DNA of 16,243 bases from Thermoleophilia bacterium (GCA_025933895.1 JAICZB010000022.1:1-16243); one strand, 5' to 3'; positions 7,075-15,628 are shown, numbered from the stretch's first letter. Translations and numbers: made by a program. Notes: generated from the sequence alone by a model not told the origin.

Positions 7075-8570
7075 CAGCGGGAGAATTCCACGCGGCGGTT
7101 GGCGAAGTCGGCGACGAGCGTCGCGTCGCCTCGCCGCAGGCGCAGGACATTCGCCTCCTCGTCCGCTTCTGCCTCGAGCTCGCGCGGCAGCTCGCGGCGC
7201 AGTGCGAGCAGCTCCCGGTAGAGCGGATCCGGCTCGCGCGGGTGCAGCTTCGAGCGGAGGAAGGTCTCGAGCGCCTGCGGATCCGGCACCTCCTGCCCGG
7301 AGAACGCTGCGAAGTCGGCGAACTCCCGCCGCCTTCCGTCGCACGTCGCCTCTGCGATCTCCGGATCGATGTGGTCGGTGAAGAACTGGAACGGCGCTGT
7401 CTCGAACCACTCCTCGCCCATGAAGAGGAGCGGCGTGCACGGGGAGAAGAGCGTCACCGCCGCCGCCACGCGCAGCGCGTCCTCGGGCAGGCGATCGCCG
7501 ACGGCGCGGTTGCCGACCTGGTCGTGGTTCTGCGCGCAGACGACGAGGCGGCGCGGGTCGTGACCGCGGCCGGCGAGATCCTCGGCGAGGGAGGCGACCG
7601 AGCCGAAGTCCGCGTAGTAGCCGTCGCGCTCGCCGGTGAGGAGGACGTGCAGCTCGTGATGCGTGGCGTCGAACCACTGGGCGTCGTGTCCCCACTCCTC
7701 GATCGGCCGCCAGTCCCCGAGCTCCATCTCCGAGATGACGAGTGCGCGCGGGTCGATCTGGCGGACGCGCGCGGCGAGCTCGGCGCAGACGTGCGGCTCG
7801 GAGTCGTCTAAGATCGCGTGCACAGCGTCGAGGCGGAGACCGTCGACGTGGAAGTCGCGCACCCACTGTTCGGCGTTCTGGATCGCCCACTCCCGCACGC
7901 CTCGCTGCGAGTAGTCGAGCGCGTCGCCCCAGAACGTCGAGTGGCGGTCGGTGAAGTACGGGCCGAACGCTCGCAGCGCCTCGTTGCCGGGGCCCACGTG
8001 GTTGTAGACGACGTCGAGAATCACGCCCAGCCCCTCGGCGTGAGCCGCGTCGACGAGCCGGGCGAGGCCCGCCGGACCGCCGTATGCAGGATGCACGGCA
8101 TAGGTGTAGAGCCCGTCGTAGCCCCAGCCGCGCTCGCCGGGGAAGATCGCGACCGGCATCAGCTCGATCGCGGTCACGCCGAGCTTGCGGAGGCCGCGCA
8201 GGCGCGGGACGACGCCGTCGAACGTCCCCTCCTCGCCGAACGTGCCGACGTGGAGCTCGTAGATCACGAGCTCGTCGAGCGAAACGCCGGCCCAGCCGCC
8301 GTCGCTCCACTCGAAGGCGCCGGTGTCGAGGACGCGCGACGGCCCGGTCACGCCGTCCGGCTGCCAGCGCGAGCACGGGTCGGGCCATGCCTCGCCGTCG
8401 ACGACGAGGCGGTAGCCGGGCCCGCGGAACCGGCCGGACCAGAGCTCGCCGTCCCGCTCGAGCTCGACCTCTCCGTCCGCCAGCACACGGACCGACCGGG
8501 CCGCAGGCGCCCAGACGCACACCTCCGCTGTGCCGTCGTCGCCGCACGGCACGGCTCCCAACCGCCGCAC
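7074..8570 (-). CDS. treZ: Malto-oligosyltrehalose trehalohydrolase (TreZ, GH13_10)
   Basis: It releases free trehalose from the maltooligosyl-trehalose made by TreY. An N-terminal CBM48-like part contains VCVWAPAARSVRVL (17-30). The barrel has YELHVGTF (104-111), VVYNHVGPGN (187-196), nucleophile D248 (GLRLDAVHAI), acid/base E281 (VISEMELGDW) and third acidic D350 (QNHDQVGNR). GERDGYYADFGS and PFQFFTDHIDPEIAEAT are TreZ signatures that separate it from GlgB and GlgX. At 498 residues it is shorter than the 560-600 I expect. The stretch after the acid/base residue differs from the usual SEDDRND-like motif. GTG 8570 lies 6 nt after the glgB stop, with GGAG about 9 nt upstream. It is the first gene of the breakdown half of the operon. 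Confidence 0.93.
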   Translation of the reverse strand: MRRLGAVPCGDDGTAEVCVWAPAARSVRVLADGEVELERDGELWSGRFRGPGYRLVVDGEAWPDPCSRWQPDGVTGPSRVLDTGAFEWSDGGWAGVSLDELVIYELHVGTFGEEGTFDGVVPRLRGLRKLGVTAIELMPVAIFPGERGWGYDGLYTYAVHPAYGGPAGLARLVDAAHAEGLGVILDVVYNHVGPGNEALRAFGPYFTDRHSTFWGDALDYSQRGVREWAIQNAEQWVRDFHVDGLRLDAVHAILDDSEPHVCAELAARVRQIDPRALVISEMELGDWRPIEEWGHDAQWFDATHHELHVLLTGERDGYYADFGSVASLAEDLAGRGHDPRRLVVCAQNHDQVGNRAVGDRLPEDALRVAAAVTLFSPCTPLLFMGEEWFETAPFQFFTDHIDPEIAEATCDGRRREFADFAAFSGQEVPDPQALETFLRSKLHPREPDPLYRELLALRRELPRELEAEADEEANVLRLRRGDATLVADFANRRVEFSR

Positions 8571-8576
8571 GTCGGG

Positions 8577-10718
8577 CTACTCCGGGACGAGCCAGACGGC
8601 GCCGAGCGGCGGCAGCGTCAGCGTCGCGGAGAACGGCTGCTCGTGCCACGGCACCGCTTCGGCCTCGACGCCGCCGAGGTTGCCCGTGCCGCTGCCGCCG
8701 TAGAAGGCCGAGTCGGTGTTCAGCACCTCGCGCCACCGGCAGCAGACGGGCATCCCGACGCGATAGTCGTGCCGCGGCACGGGCGAGAGGTTGAGGACGC
8801 AGACGAGCGGCTTCGCGTCGCCCTCGCCGACGCGCGCGAACGCGAGCACGTTGTTCGCGGTGTCGTTCGCCTCGAGCCAGCGGAAACCCGCTGGATCGAA
8901 GTCGAGCTCCCACAACGCCGGCGTCGAGCGATACACGCCGTTGAGGTCGCGGACGAGCGCCTGGATTCCCTCGTGCTCGGCGTACTCGAGCAGGTTCCAG
9001 TGCAACGAGCCCTCGGCGTTCCACTCCTCCCACTCGCCCAGCTCGGCGCCCATGAAGAGGAGCTTCTTGCCGGGGTGCGCCCACATGTAGGCGTAGAGCG
9101 AGCGCAGGTTCGCGAACTTCTGCCACCGGTCGCCGGGCATCTTGTCCAGCAGCGACCGCTTGCCGTGCACGACCTCGTCGTGCGAGAGCGGCAGGACGAA
9201 GTTCTCGCTGAACGCGTACATGAGCGAGAAGGTCAGCGTGTGGTGGTGGAAGCGGCGATAGACCGGGTCCTTCTGGAAGTAGAGGAGCGTGTCGTGCATC
9301 CAGCCCATGTTCCACTTGAAGCCGAAGCCGAGCCCGCCGAGGTAGGTGGGTCGTGAGACGCCCGGCCACGCGGTCGACTCCTCTGCCGCCGAGACGATCC
9401 CCTCGTCGCGCGCGTAGAGCGTCTCGTTCAACTCCTTGAGGAACGCGACCGAGTCGAGGTCCTCGTTGCCGCCGAACATGTTCGGCACCCACTCGCCGGC
9501 CTTGCGCGAGTAGTCGAGGTAGAGCATCGAGGCGACGGCGTCGACGCGGATCCCGTCGGCGTGGTGCTCGTGCAGCCAGTAGAGCGCGTTCGCGAGCAGG
9601 AAGTTCCGCACCTCCGTCCGTCCGAGGTTGAAGACGAGCGTGCCCCAGTCGGGATGCGAGCCGCGGCGCGGGTCCGCGTGCTCGTAGAGGTGCGTCCCGT
9701 CGAAGGTGGCGAGTGCCCAGTCGTCGCGCGGGAAGTGGGCGGGCACCCAGTCCAGGATCACGCCGATGCCGCGCTCGTGCAGCCGGTCGACGAGGTAGCG
9801 GAAGTCGTCCGGCGTCCCGAAGCGCGACGTGGGCGCGTAATAGCCCGTCACCTGGTAGCCCCACGAGCCCGAGAATGGATGCTCCATCACCGGCAGCAGC
9901 TCGACGTGCGTGAAGCCGAGATCGGAGACGTAGTCGGCGAGCTCGTCGGCGAGCTCGCGGTATGACAGGGGGCGATTCTCCTCGACCGGATTGCGGCGCC
10001 ACGAGCCGAGGTGGACCTCGTAGATGGAGAGCGGGCCGCGCAGCGGGTCGGAGGCGGCGCGCCGCTCGAGCCATTCCTCGTCGCGCCAGACGTGCTTTGC
10101 CTCCCAGACGACCGACGCGTTCGCCGGCGGCACCTCGGTGTGGAAGGCGAGCGGGTCGCTCTTCAGCCGCAGCCGGCCGTCCTGCGTCCGGATCTCGAAC
10201 TTGTACTTCGTCCCCTCGCCGACACCCGGGACGAACAGCTCCCAGATCCCCGACGAGCCGAGCGACCGCATCGGGTGCAGCCGGCCGTCCCAGGAGTTGA
10301 AGTCGCCGACGACCGAGACCGAGCGCGCGTTCGGCGCCCACACCGCGAAGGCCGTGCCGATGACGCTGTCCAGCTCGCGGACGTGCGCGCCGAGCCGCTC
10401 GTAGAGGTGCTCGTGGCGGCCCTCCATCGCGAGGTGGAGGTCGAGCTCGCCGAGCGTCGGGAGGAACGAATACGGGTCGCGGACCGTGAAGGTGTTCCCG
10501 TCCGGGTACTCGACCTCGAGCTCGTACTCGAGCGGAAGCCGCGCCTTCGGCAGCAGCGCCTCCCACAGACCCGCCGGATCCTTGAGCTCGGCCTCCACGC
10601 CCGCGGGCTGGATGCGTACCGCATGGGCTTCCGGACGGATCGCACGCACGACGACGCCGTCCTCCGCCTCGTGAGCGCCGAGGACTGCATGCGGGTTGGC
10701 GCCGAGATCGACGGTCAC
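8577..10718 (-). CDS. glgB: 1,4-alpha-glucan branching enzyme (GlgB, GH13_9)
   Basis: It cuts an alpha-1,4 chain and rejoins it as an alpha-1,6 branch; here it would act on the polymer made by GlgE. The protein has 713 residues, the normal length. An N-terminal module begins NPHAVLGAHE (8-17), a CBM48 includes FAVWAPNARSVSVVGDFNSWDGR (124-146), and the catalytic barrel starts about 230 (IYEVHLGSWRR). Motifs are D393 (GIRVDAVASMLYLDYSR), E446 (SAAEESTAWPGVS) and D514 (LSHDEVVHGK), with a C-terminal beta domain. GTG 10718 overlaps the maltokinase stop (GTGA, 4 nt) and has no ribosome site of its own, so translational coupling is likely. It ends with TAG 6 nt before treZ. Confidence 0.97.
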   Translation of the reverse strand: MTVDLGANPHAVLGAHEAEDGVVVRAIRPEAHAVRIQPAGVEAELKDPAGLWEALLPKARLPLEYELEVEYPDGNTFTVRDPYSFLPTLGELDLHLAMEGRHEHLYERLGAHVRELDSVIGTAFAVWAPNARSVSVVGDFNSWDGRLHPMRSLGSSGIWELFVPGVGEGTKYKFEIRTQDGRLRLKSDPLAFHTEVPPANASVVWEAKHVWRDEEWLERRAASDPLRGPLSIYEVHLGSWRRNPVEENRPLSYRELADELADYVSDLGFTHVELLPVMEHPFSGSWGYQVTGYYAPTSRFGTPDDFRYLVDRLHERGIGVILDWVPAHFPRDDWALATFDGTHLYEHADPRRGSHPDWGTLVFNLGRTEVRNFLLANALYWLHEHHADGIRVDAVASMLYLDYSRKAGEWVPNMFGGNEDLDSVAFLKELNETLYARDEGIVSAAEESTAWPGVSRPTYLGGLGFGFKWNMGWMHDTLLYFQKDPVYRRFHHHTLTFSLMYAFSENFVLPLSHDEVVHGKRSLLDKMPGDRWQKFANLRSLYAYMWAHPGKKLLFMGAELGEWEEWNAEGSLHWNLLEYAEHEGIQALVRDLNGVYRSTPALWELDFDPAGFRWLEANDTANNVLAFARVGEGDAKPLVCVLNLSPVPRHDYRVGMPVCCRWREVLNTDSAFYGGSGTGNLGGVEAEAVPWHEQPFSATLTLPPLGAVWLVPE

Positions 10719-12124
10719 AGCGCTTCAGCGGCCTGCTGCATGAGCCGCTCGATACCCGCGACCGGGATTCCAACCCAATCGGGGCGGTTGTCCAGCTCGT
10801 AGCGGAGCTCGTAGACCGCCTTCTCGAGCTCGAACACCGCGAGCAGGCGCTCGATCGCGGCGTCGCCGGGCGGCAGCAGCGTCGCATCCACCGTCTCGAG
10901 GTAGCTCTCGAGGAACCGCTCGCGCGCCCGCTCCTCCCAGTCGTGCGGGATGTCGGCGTTGCGGGTGAGCTCGGCGGCCGTCGCCGCGTAGGCGAACGAG
11001 CGGAGCATGCCGGCGACGTCCCGGAGTGGTGAGCGCTTGCGGCGGCGCTCCACGAGCGTGCGAGCCGGCTCGCCTTCGAAGTCGAGGATGATCCAGTCTC
11101 CGCGGCTGGAAGCGCCGGCGGCAAAGCCGCCGCCGCCCGGCCGAAATTCTCGAGCGCCGAAGGCGCTCGGTGGCGCCCGCCAGAGGGTCTGGCCGAGGTG
11201 GTAGTCGCCGTGCGTACGGATGACACGGCCGCTCGAGCCGGCGTGGGTGAGGAGGCGCAGCTGCTCGCGCACCTCCTCGCCCCGGCCGAGGATCGGCCCG
11301 AGGCGGTCGTCGTCCTCCGGCAGCGAGAGGAAGACCCGCGCGATCTCCTCGTCTACCGTGGCCGTGAGCAGCCCGAGCGACTCGACGCTCGGTTCCTCGG
11401 CTGCGAACGCGTGGTCGGCCGGATCGGCGCCGAGCGCGGTGTGCATGTTCGCGGTCACCTCGCCGAGGCGGCCGAGCCGGTCGAGGAAGCTCTCCGGCGC
11501 CGACGCGATCTCGCCGAGCGCGAGCTCCCAGCCGTCCACCGCCCCCGCGACGTACTCCTGCACCAGCCCGAGCGTGGCCGTGAGCGGGCCGCCCGAGTAG
11601 CCGTACCAGCCGCCGAGGGCCGGGATGTTGCGGAAGCCCTGCTCGGTGAGGAAACGGAGGATCTCGAGCTCCGGATTGATCCCCGGCTCGAGCCGGCGGA
11701 AGACCTTGAGGATCAGTGCCTCGTCGAAGACGACGGAGGTGTTCGACTGCTCCGAGGCGATGAGCCGTGCTGCTCCGAGCTCGCGGCCGAGCGCCGAGAA
11801 GTCGTCGGCCGGCTGGAACTCCGCCACGCCCTGCGCGCCCTGCAGCGTCTGGCCCGACCGCATCGCGCTGACGATCTCCCGCGCGATTCCCGCATCCTCG
11901 GCGAGGCCGTCGAAGATGCGCCCGCCTCCCGAGCCCGAGAAGAGGAGCTGGTAGATCTCGTGCGCTCCGGTGTCGAAGCGCATCTCGACCAGGGCGAGGG
12001 TCAGCTGCGGCTCGGCCTGCCGGATCGTGACGGTGTCGAGCACCTCCGAGTGCGAGACCGCGCGCGACTTCGATCCGTACCAGCGCTGCCGCGACACGTA
12101 GTCGATCAGCGTGCGCTCCTGCAT
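10715..12124 (-). CDS. pep2: Maltokinase (Pep2/Mak) with a palindromic in-frame insert
   Basis: It phosphorylates maltose at the anomeric position with ATP to give maltose-1-phosphate for GlgE. The protein has 469 residues: an N-terminal cap starting DYVSRQRWYGSKSR (8-21), ALILKVFRRLEPGINPELE (136-154) in the nucleotide-binding lobe, the catalytic loop THGDYHLGQ with D307, and the metal-binding LDFEGEPA with D348. Residues 317-340, proline/glycine/alanine-rich, sit between these two motifs, where homologues I know have only a few residues; their DNA forms two hairpins. ATG 12124 follows AGGTGGAG at 12137-12130 with a 5-nt spacer. This favours it over GTG 12130 and over the much longer open frame that overlaps treS. 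It starts 2 nt after the treS stop; TreS and this kinase are often fused or in complex elsewhere. Confidence 0.94.
   Translation of the reverse strand: MQERTLIDYVSRQRWYGSKSRAVSHSEVLDTVTIRQAEPQLTLALVEMRFDTGAHEIYQLLFSGSGGGRIFDGLAEDAGIAREIVSAMRSGQTLQGAQGVAEFQPADDFSALGRELGAARLIASEQSNTSVVFDEALILKVFRRLEPGINPELEILRFLTEQGFRNIPALGGWYGYSGGPLTATLGLVQEYVAGAVDGWELALGEIASAPESFLDRLGRLGEVTANMHTALGADPADHAFAAEEPSVESLGLLTATVDEEIARVFLSLPEDDDRLGPILGRGEEVREQLRLLTHAGSSGRVIRTHGDYHLGQTLWRAPPSAFGAREFRPGGGGFAAGASSRGDWIILDFEGEPARTLVERRRKRSPLRDVAGMLRSFAYAATAAELTRNADIPHDWEERARERFLESYLETVDATLLPPGDAAIERLLAVFELEKAVYELRYELDNRPDWVGIPVAGIERLMQQAAEAL
11105..11176. repeat. In-frame palindromic insert in the maltokinase gene (two hairpins)
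   Basis: On the plus strand, CGGCGGC (11116-11122), loop AAA and GCCGCCG (11126-11132) form a 7-bp perfect stem. CGAGCGCC (11151-11158), loop GAA and GGCGCTCG (11162-11169) form an 8-bp perfect stem. GCGC (11112-11115) can pair with GCGC (11173-11176) to close the unit. The segment is a multiple of three long and keeps the reading frame (residues 317-340). It looks like a small mobile palindrome in the style of protein-coding palindromic elements; only one copy was seen in the window. Confidence 0.5.
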
Positions 12125-12126
12125 CC

Positions 12127-13788
12127 TCACTCCACCTGCCCGGTCTGCCGCAACTGGAACCAGAAGAACCCGCGCGGCGCGAGCGTCAGGAGGTACGGCA
12201 GCTCCCCGATCGGCGGGAAGGCCGTCCGGCCGAGCATCTCCACGGGAACCATGCCGGCGTGCTCGGAGAGGTCGAGCTGCACGGCCTGCGCCGAGCGCGC
12301 GAGGTTGTGCACGCAAAGGACGACGTCGTCCTCCCAGGTGCGGATGTGGGCGAAGATGCGCGAGTTGTCGGTGGGCATCGGCTGGTAGGTGCCGAGCCCG
12401 AAGACGGGATGCTCCTTGCGCAGCGCGATGAAGCGCTGCAGCCAACGCAGCAGCGAGTTCGGCGTGCGCAGCTGCGCCTCGACGTTGACCGCCTGGAAGC
12501 CGTAGACCGGGTCCATGAGCGGCTGGAGGTAGAGCTGGGCCCAGTCGGCGCGCGAGAAGCCTGCGTTGCGGTCGCCGGACCACTGCATCGGTGTGCGCAC
12601 GCCGTCCCGGTCGCCGAGGTAGACGTTGTCGCCCATCCCTATCTCGTCCCCGTAATAGAGGACGGGCGAACCCGGCAGCGAGAAGAGGATCGCGTGCAGC
12701 AGCTCCCCCTCGTCGCGGCCGGCGTCGAGCAGCGGCGCGAGGCGGCGGCGGATGCCGAGGTTGAGCTTCATCCGCGGATCCTTCGCATACTCCTCGTACA
12801 TGTAGTCCCGCTCGTCGTCCGTCACCATCTCGAGCGTCAGCTCGTCGTGGTTGCGCAGGAAGAGGCCCCACTGGCAGTTGTCGGGGATGTGCGGCGTCCG
12901 GTCGAGGATCTCGTAGATCGGAGTGGCGTCCTCGCGCCGCAGCGCCATGAACATCCGCGGCATTACGGGGAAGTGGAACGCCATGTGGCACTCGTCGCCG
13001 TCGCCGAAGTACTCGACGACGTCCTCCGGCCACTGGTTCGCCTCGGCCAGCAGCAGCCGGTCGGGGTAGCGGGCGTCGACCTCGGCGCGGACGCGCCTCA
13101 GATACTCGTGCGTCTCGGGGAGGTTCTCGCCGTTCGTCCCGTCGCGCTCGAAGAGGTACGGCACCGCGTCGAGCCGGAAGCCGTCGATTCCGAGGTCGAG
13201 CCAGAACCGCAGCACCTCGAGCATCGCCTCCTGCACCTCGGGGTTGCTGAAGTTGAGGTCCGGCTGGTGGTGGAAGAAGCGGTGCCAGTAGTACTCCCCG
13301 CGGAGCTGGTCGAGCGTCCAGTTCGACGGCTCGGTGTCGATGAAGATGATCCGCGCCTCGGGATAGCGCTCGTCCGTGTCCGACCAGACGTACCAGTCGC
13401 TCTTCGGGTTCACCGCGTCGGCGCGCGACTCCACGAACCACGGGTGGTCGGAGGAGGTGTGGTTCATGACGAGGTCGGCGATCACGCGCATCCCGCGCTG
13501 GTGCGCCTGCTCGACGAACTCGCGGAAGTCCTCGACCGTCCCGTAGTCGGGATGGAGCGCGAAGAAGTTCGAGATGTCGTAGCCGCCGTCGCGCAGCGGC
13601 GACTCGTACATCGGCAGCAGCCAGAGGCAGTCGACGCCGAGCCACTCGAGGTAGTCGAGCTTGTCGATCAGCCCGCGGAAGTCGCCGGAGCCGTCGTCGT
13701 TGCCGTCGAAGAATCCACGGATGTGGATCTCGTAGAAGACCGCCGTCTTGAACCACAGCGGGTCCCGTTCGAACCATTGCTCCGACAT
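12127..13788 (-). CDS. treS: Trehalose synthase (maltose alpha-D-glucosyltransferase, TreS, GH13_16)
   Basis: It interconverts trehalose and maltose. In the GlgE pathway it runs toward maltose, which the next gene product phosphorylates. The protein has 553 residues. It begins WFKTAVFYEIHIRGFFDGNDDG (12-33), with MYESPLRDGGYDISNF (60-75), DLVMNHTSSDHPWF (105-118), nucleophile D207 (GFRLDAVPYLFERDGT), acid/base E249 (LLLAEANQWPEDV) and third acidic D315 (LRNHDELTLEMV). NPEVQEAML and YYGDEIGMGDN are also typical of TreS. It is the unfused form, without the C-terminal maltokinase domain found in many bacteria, but that domain is encoded 2 nt downstream. ATG 13788 shares its A with the glgE stop (TGATG), implying coupled translation. 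Confidence 0.97.
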   Translation of the reverse strand: MSEQWFERDPLWFKTAVFYEIHIRGFFDGNDDGSGDFRGLIDKLDYLEWLGVDCLWLLPMYESPLRDGGYDISNFFALHPDYGTVEDFREFVEQAHQRGMRVIADLVMNHTSSDHPWFVESRADAVNPKSDWYVWSDTDERYPEARIIFIDTEPSNWTLDQLRGEYYWHRFFHHQPDLNFSNPEVQEAMLEVLRFWLDLGIDGFRLDAVPYLFERDGTNGENLPETHEYLRRVRAEVDARYPDRLLLAEANQWPEDVVEYFGDGDECHMAFHFPVMPRMFMALRREDATPIYEILDRTPHIPDNCQWGLFLRNHDELTLEMVTDDERDYMYEEYAKDPRMKLNLGIRRRLAPLLDAGRDEGELLHAILFSLPGSPVLYYGDEIGMGDNVYLGDRDGVRTPMQWSGDRNAGFSRADWAQLYLQPLMDPVYGFQAVNVEAQLRTPNSLLRWLQRFIALRKEHPVFGLGTYQPMPTDNSRIFAHIRTWEDDVVLCVHNLARSAQAVQLDLSEHAGMVPVEMLGRTAFPPIGELPYLLTLAPRGFFWFQLRQTGQVE

Positions 13789-15608
13789 CAGCCGCCGATC
13801 CTAAGCAGGTGGCTCTGGCCGGGGCCGAGCTTCACGTAGTTGCGGCCGATGCGCCACGTCCATGTCTCGTCCGTCAGGAGGTCGCGCACCGGGTAGGCCG
13901 GCGGCAGTCCGGTCGAGACGGGGACGACGCAGACGCCGACCTGCGTCGCGGCGGGGTCGAGGTTGACCACCGTGACGACGGTGTTCTCGCCGCGGCGCTT
14001 GAGGAAGGCGAACAGGTGCTCGTTCTCCGTCTCGAGGAACGTGAGCGGCTCGAGCCACTGGAGCGCCGGGTTCTCCCGCCGCGCCGTGTTGAGCCTGGCG
14101 ACGAGTGGCAGCAGCGGCCCGCCGAGCGTTCGCTGCTTCAGCTCGTATTTCTCCGAGTTGAGGTACTCCTCGGAGCCCGGTCGCACGGGCACGTTCTCGC
14201 ACTGCTCGAAACCCGAGTAGATGCCGTAGGAGGGCGAGAGCGCCGCGGCCAGCACGAGCCGCGCCTCGAACGCTGCGCGCCCGTCGTTCTGCAGGTACTC
14301 GTGGAGGATGTCCGGCGTGTTGGCGAAGCAGTTCGGCCGGTAGAAGTCCCGCCACTCGAGTAGCTGTCCGAGGAACTCGAGCAGCTCCCAGCGCGTGTTC
14401 TTCCACGTGAAGTACGTGTAGCTCTGCGCGAAACCGGCCTTGGCGAGCGTCGTCATCGGCGCCGGCCGGGTGAACGCCTCGGCGAGGAAGATCACGTCCG
14501 GGTGCTCGCGCCGCACCTCGCAGATCAGCCACTCCCAGAACGGCAGCGGCTTCGTATGCGGGTTGTCGACGCGGAAGACGGTGACGCCGCACTCGACCCA
14601 GTGGAGGACGACGTCGAGGAGCGCCTGCCAGAGGCCGCGCCAGTCCTCGCTCCCGAAGTCGACGTTGTAGATGTCCTGGTACCGCTTCGGTGGGTTCTCC
14701 GCGTACTTCAGCGTCCCGTCGGGGCGGCGGTTGAACCAGTCGGGATGCCGCTCGAGCCACGGGTGGTCGGGCGACATCTGGATCGCGAAGTCGAGGCAGA
14801 TCTCCATTCCGAGCTTCTTCGCGGCGGCGACGAGCGCGCGGAGCTCCTCCTCGGTGCCGAGCGACGGGTCGATCGCGTCGTGGCCGCCCTCCTCGGAGCC
14901 GATCGCCCACGGGCTGCCGACGTCGCCCGCCTTCGCCGTCTCCGTGTTGTTCCGGCCCTTGCGGTTGGTGCGGCCGATCGGGTGGATCGGCGGCAGGTAG
15001 AGGACGTCGAAGCCGAGCTTTGCGAACTCAGGCAGCTGCGCACGGACCCCGGCGAAGCCGCCCCAGGAGCGCGGGAACAGCTCGTACCACGAGCCGAAGC
15101 GGCCGAGGACGCGGTCGACGTCCACGGGGTACGTCGCAGACCACGCCTTCTCGGAGCGCGCGCCGGCCGCGGCCCCGAGCGCCGTCTCAACGGTCAGCTT
15201 CTCGTCGCCGAGCAGTACGGCGCCCTCGGACAACTCCCCGCCGAGGTCGGTCTGCCCCGCAGCGACCTTGCGCCGCAGCTCCTCCTGGAACGACGCGACG
15301 CGGTCGACCCACGCCTCGATCCGAAAGCTCCAGACCCCGGGACGGTCGACCTCGAAGCTGCCTGCCCAGAGGTCGTTGCCGAGCGGCTCGAGCGGCGACT
15401 CGGTCCAGCGCGTCTCGCCGGGCCCCTTGCAGCGAACCGCCGCGCCGAGCGTCTCGTGCCCGTCGCGGAAGATCCTGGCGGTCACCTCGACCCGGTCGCC
15501 GACGGTGCGCTTGACCGGGTAGCGGCCGCAATCGACCTGCGGCGAGACCTCCTGGATCTGGATCCGTGGAGGAGTCGTCTTGGGGATCGACACGTCGGGA
15601 AGTCTCAC
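13788..15608 (-). CDS. glgE: Alpha-1,4-glucan:maltose-1-phosphate maltosyltransferase (GlgE, GH13_3)
   Basis: It transfers maltosyl units from maltose-1-phosphate to the end of an alpha-1,4-glucan, making linear glucan in the cytosol. The protein has 606 residues, slightly shorter than the 650-700 I expect. An N-terminal beta domain has SPQVDCGRYPVKRTVGDRVEV (22-42), the barrel has WYELFPRSWGGFAGV (174-188), LYLPPIHPIGRTNRKGRNN (203-221) and MSPDHPWLERHPDWF (278-292). Catalytic residues are D348 (FRVDNPHTKP), E377 (FLAEAFTRP) and D433 (FANTPDILHEYLQ). The GTG start at 15608 lacks a ribosome site; GTG 15593 is an alternative that removes five residues. It is the first gene of the operon and diverges from malQ with almost no intergenic DNA. 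Confidence 0.96.
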   Translation of the reverse strand: MRLPDVSIPKTTPPRIQIQEVSPQVDCGRYPVKRTVGDRVEVTARIFRDGHETLGAAVRCKGPGETRWTESPLEPLGNDLWAGSFEVDRPGVWSFRIEAWVDRVASFQEELRRKVAAGQTDLGGELSEGAVLLGDEKLTVETALGAAAGARSEKAWSATYPVDVDRVLGRFGSWYELFPRSWGGFAGVRAQLPEFAKLGFDVLYLPPIHPIGRTNRKGRNNTETAKAGDVGSPWAIGSEEGGHDAIDPSLGTEEELRALVAAAKKLGMEICLDFAIQMSPDHPWLERHPDWFNRRPDGTLKYAENPPKRYQDIYNVDFGSEDWRGLWQALLDVVLHWVECGVTVFRVDNPHTKPLPFWEWLICEVRREHPDVIFLAEAFTRPAPMTTLAKAGFAQSYTYFTWKNTRWELLEFLGQLLEWRDFYRPNCFANTPDILHEYLQNDGRAAFEARLVLAAALSPSYGIYSGFEQCENVPVRPGSEEYLNSEKYELKQRTLGGPLLPLVARLNTARRENPALQWLEPLTFLETENEHLFAFLKRRGENTVVTVVNLDPAATQVGVCVVPVSTGLPPAYPVRDLLTDETWTWRIGRNYVKLGPGQSHLLRIGG

Positions 15609-15614
15609 TGATGC

Positions 15615-15621
15615 GGAAGGA
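15615..15621 (+). promoter_or_regulatory. Ribosome binding site that decides the malQ start
   Basis: GGAAGGA (15615-15621) lies 7 nt before GTG 15629, an ideal Shine-Dalgarno distance. The upstream in-frame ATG at 15611 has no comparable site in front of it. The GTG also places the conserved RSAGILLHPTSLP motif at residue 5, as usual for this family. Confidence 0.6.
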
Positions 15622-15628
15622 TCAAAAC

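Noticed and set aside
4915..7221. Plus-strand open frame of 768 codons
   Set aside because: It lies antisense to glgX and parts of treZ and treY, is rich in V, R, E, L and A as expected from reverse-complemented GC-rich codons, and shows no recognisable domain.
7818..9356. Plus-strand open frame of 512 codons
   Set aside because: It is antisense to glgB and treZ, with shadow-type composition and no motifs.
4981..11226. A single 2081-codon minus-strand frame, apparently a giant fusion
   Set aside because: Only its last 697 codons are GlgX; the upstream part is an out-of-frame reading of treZ, glgB and maltokinase, which are intact in other frames.
11198..12388. Plus-strand open frame of 396 codons
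   Set aside because: It is antisense to the maltokinase gene and the end of treS; no domain seen.
10715..13777. A 1020-codon frame suggesting a fused TreS-maltokinase
   Set aside because: The part before 12124 is an out-of-frame reading of treS; TreS is complete in its own frame and ends with TGA at 12127. The two are separate genes.
12259..13839. Plus-strand open frame of 526 codons
   Set aside because: It is antisense to treS; repetitive V/E/R/L/H content without motifs.
15580..15611. TTGGGG followed by CACTGA as a malQ promoter
   Set aside because: Neither hexamer is a good match and both lie in GC-rich coding sequence of glgE; not supportable by eye.
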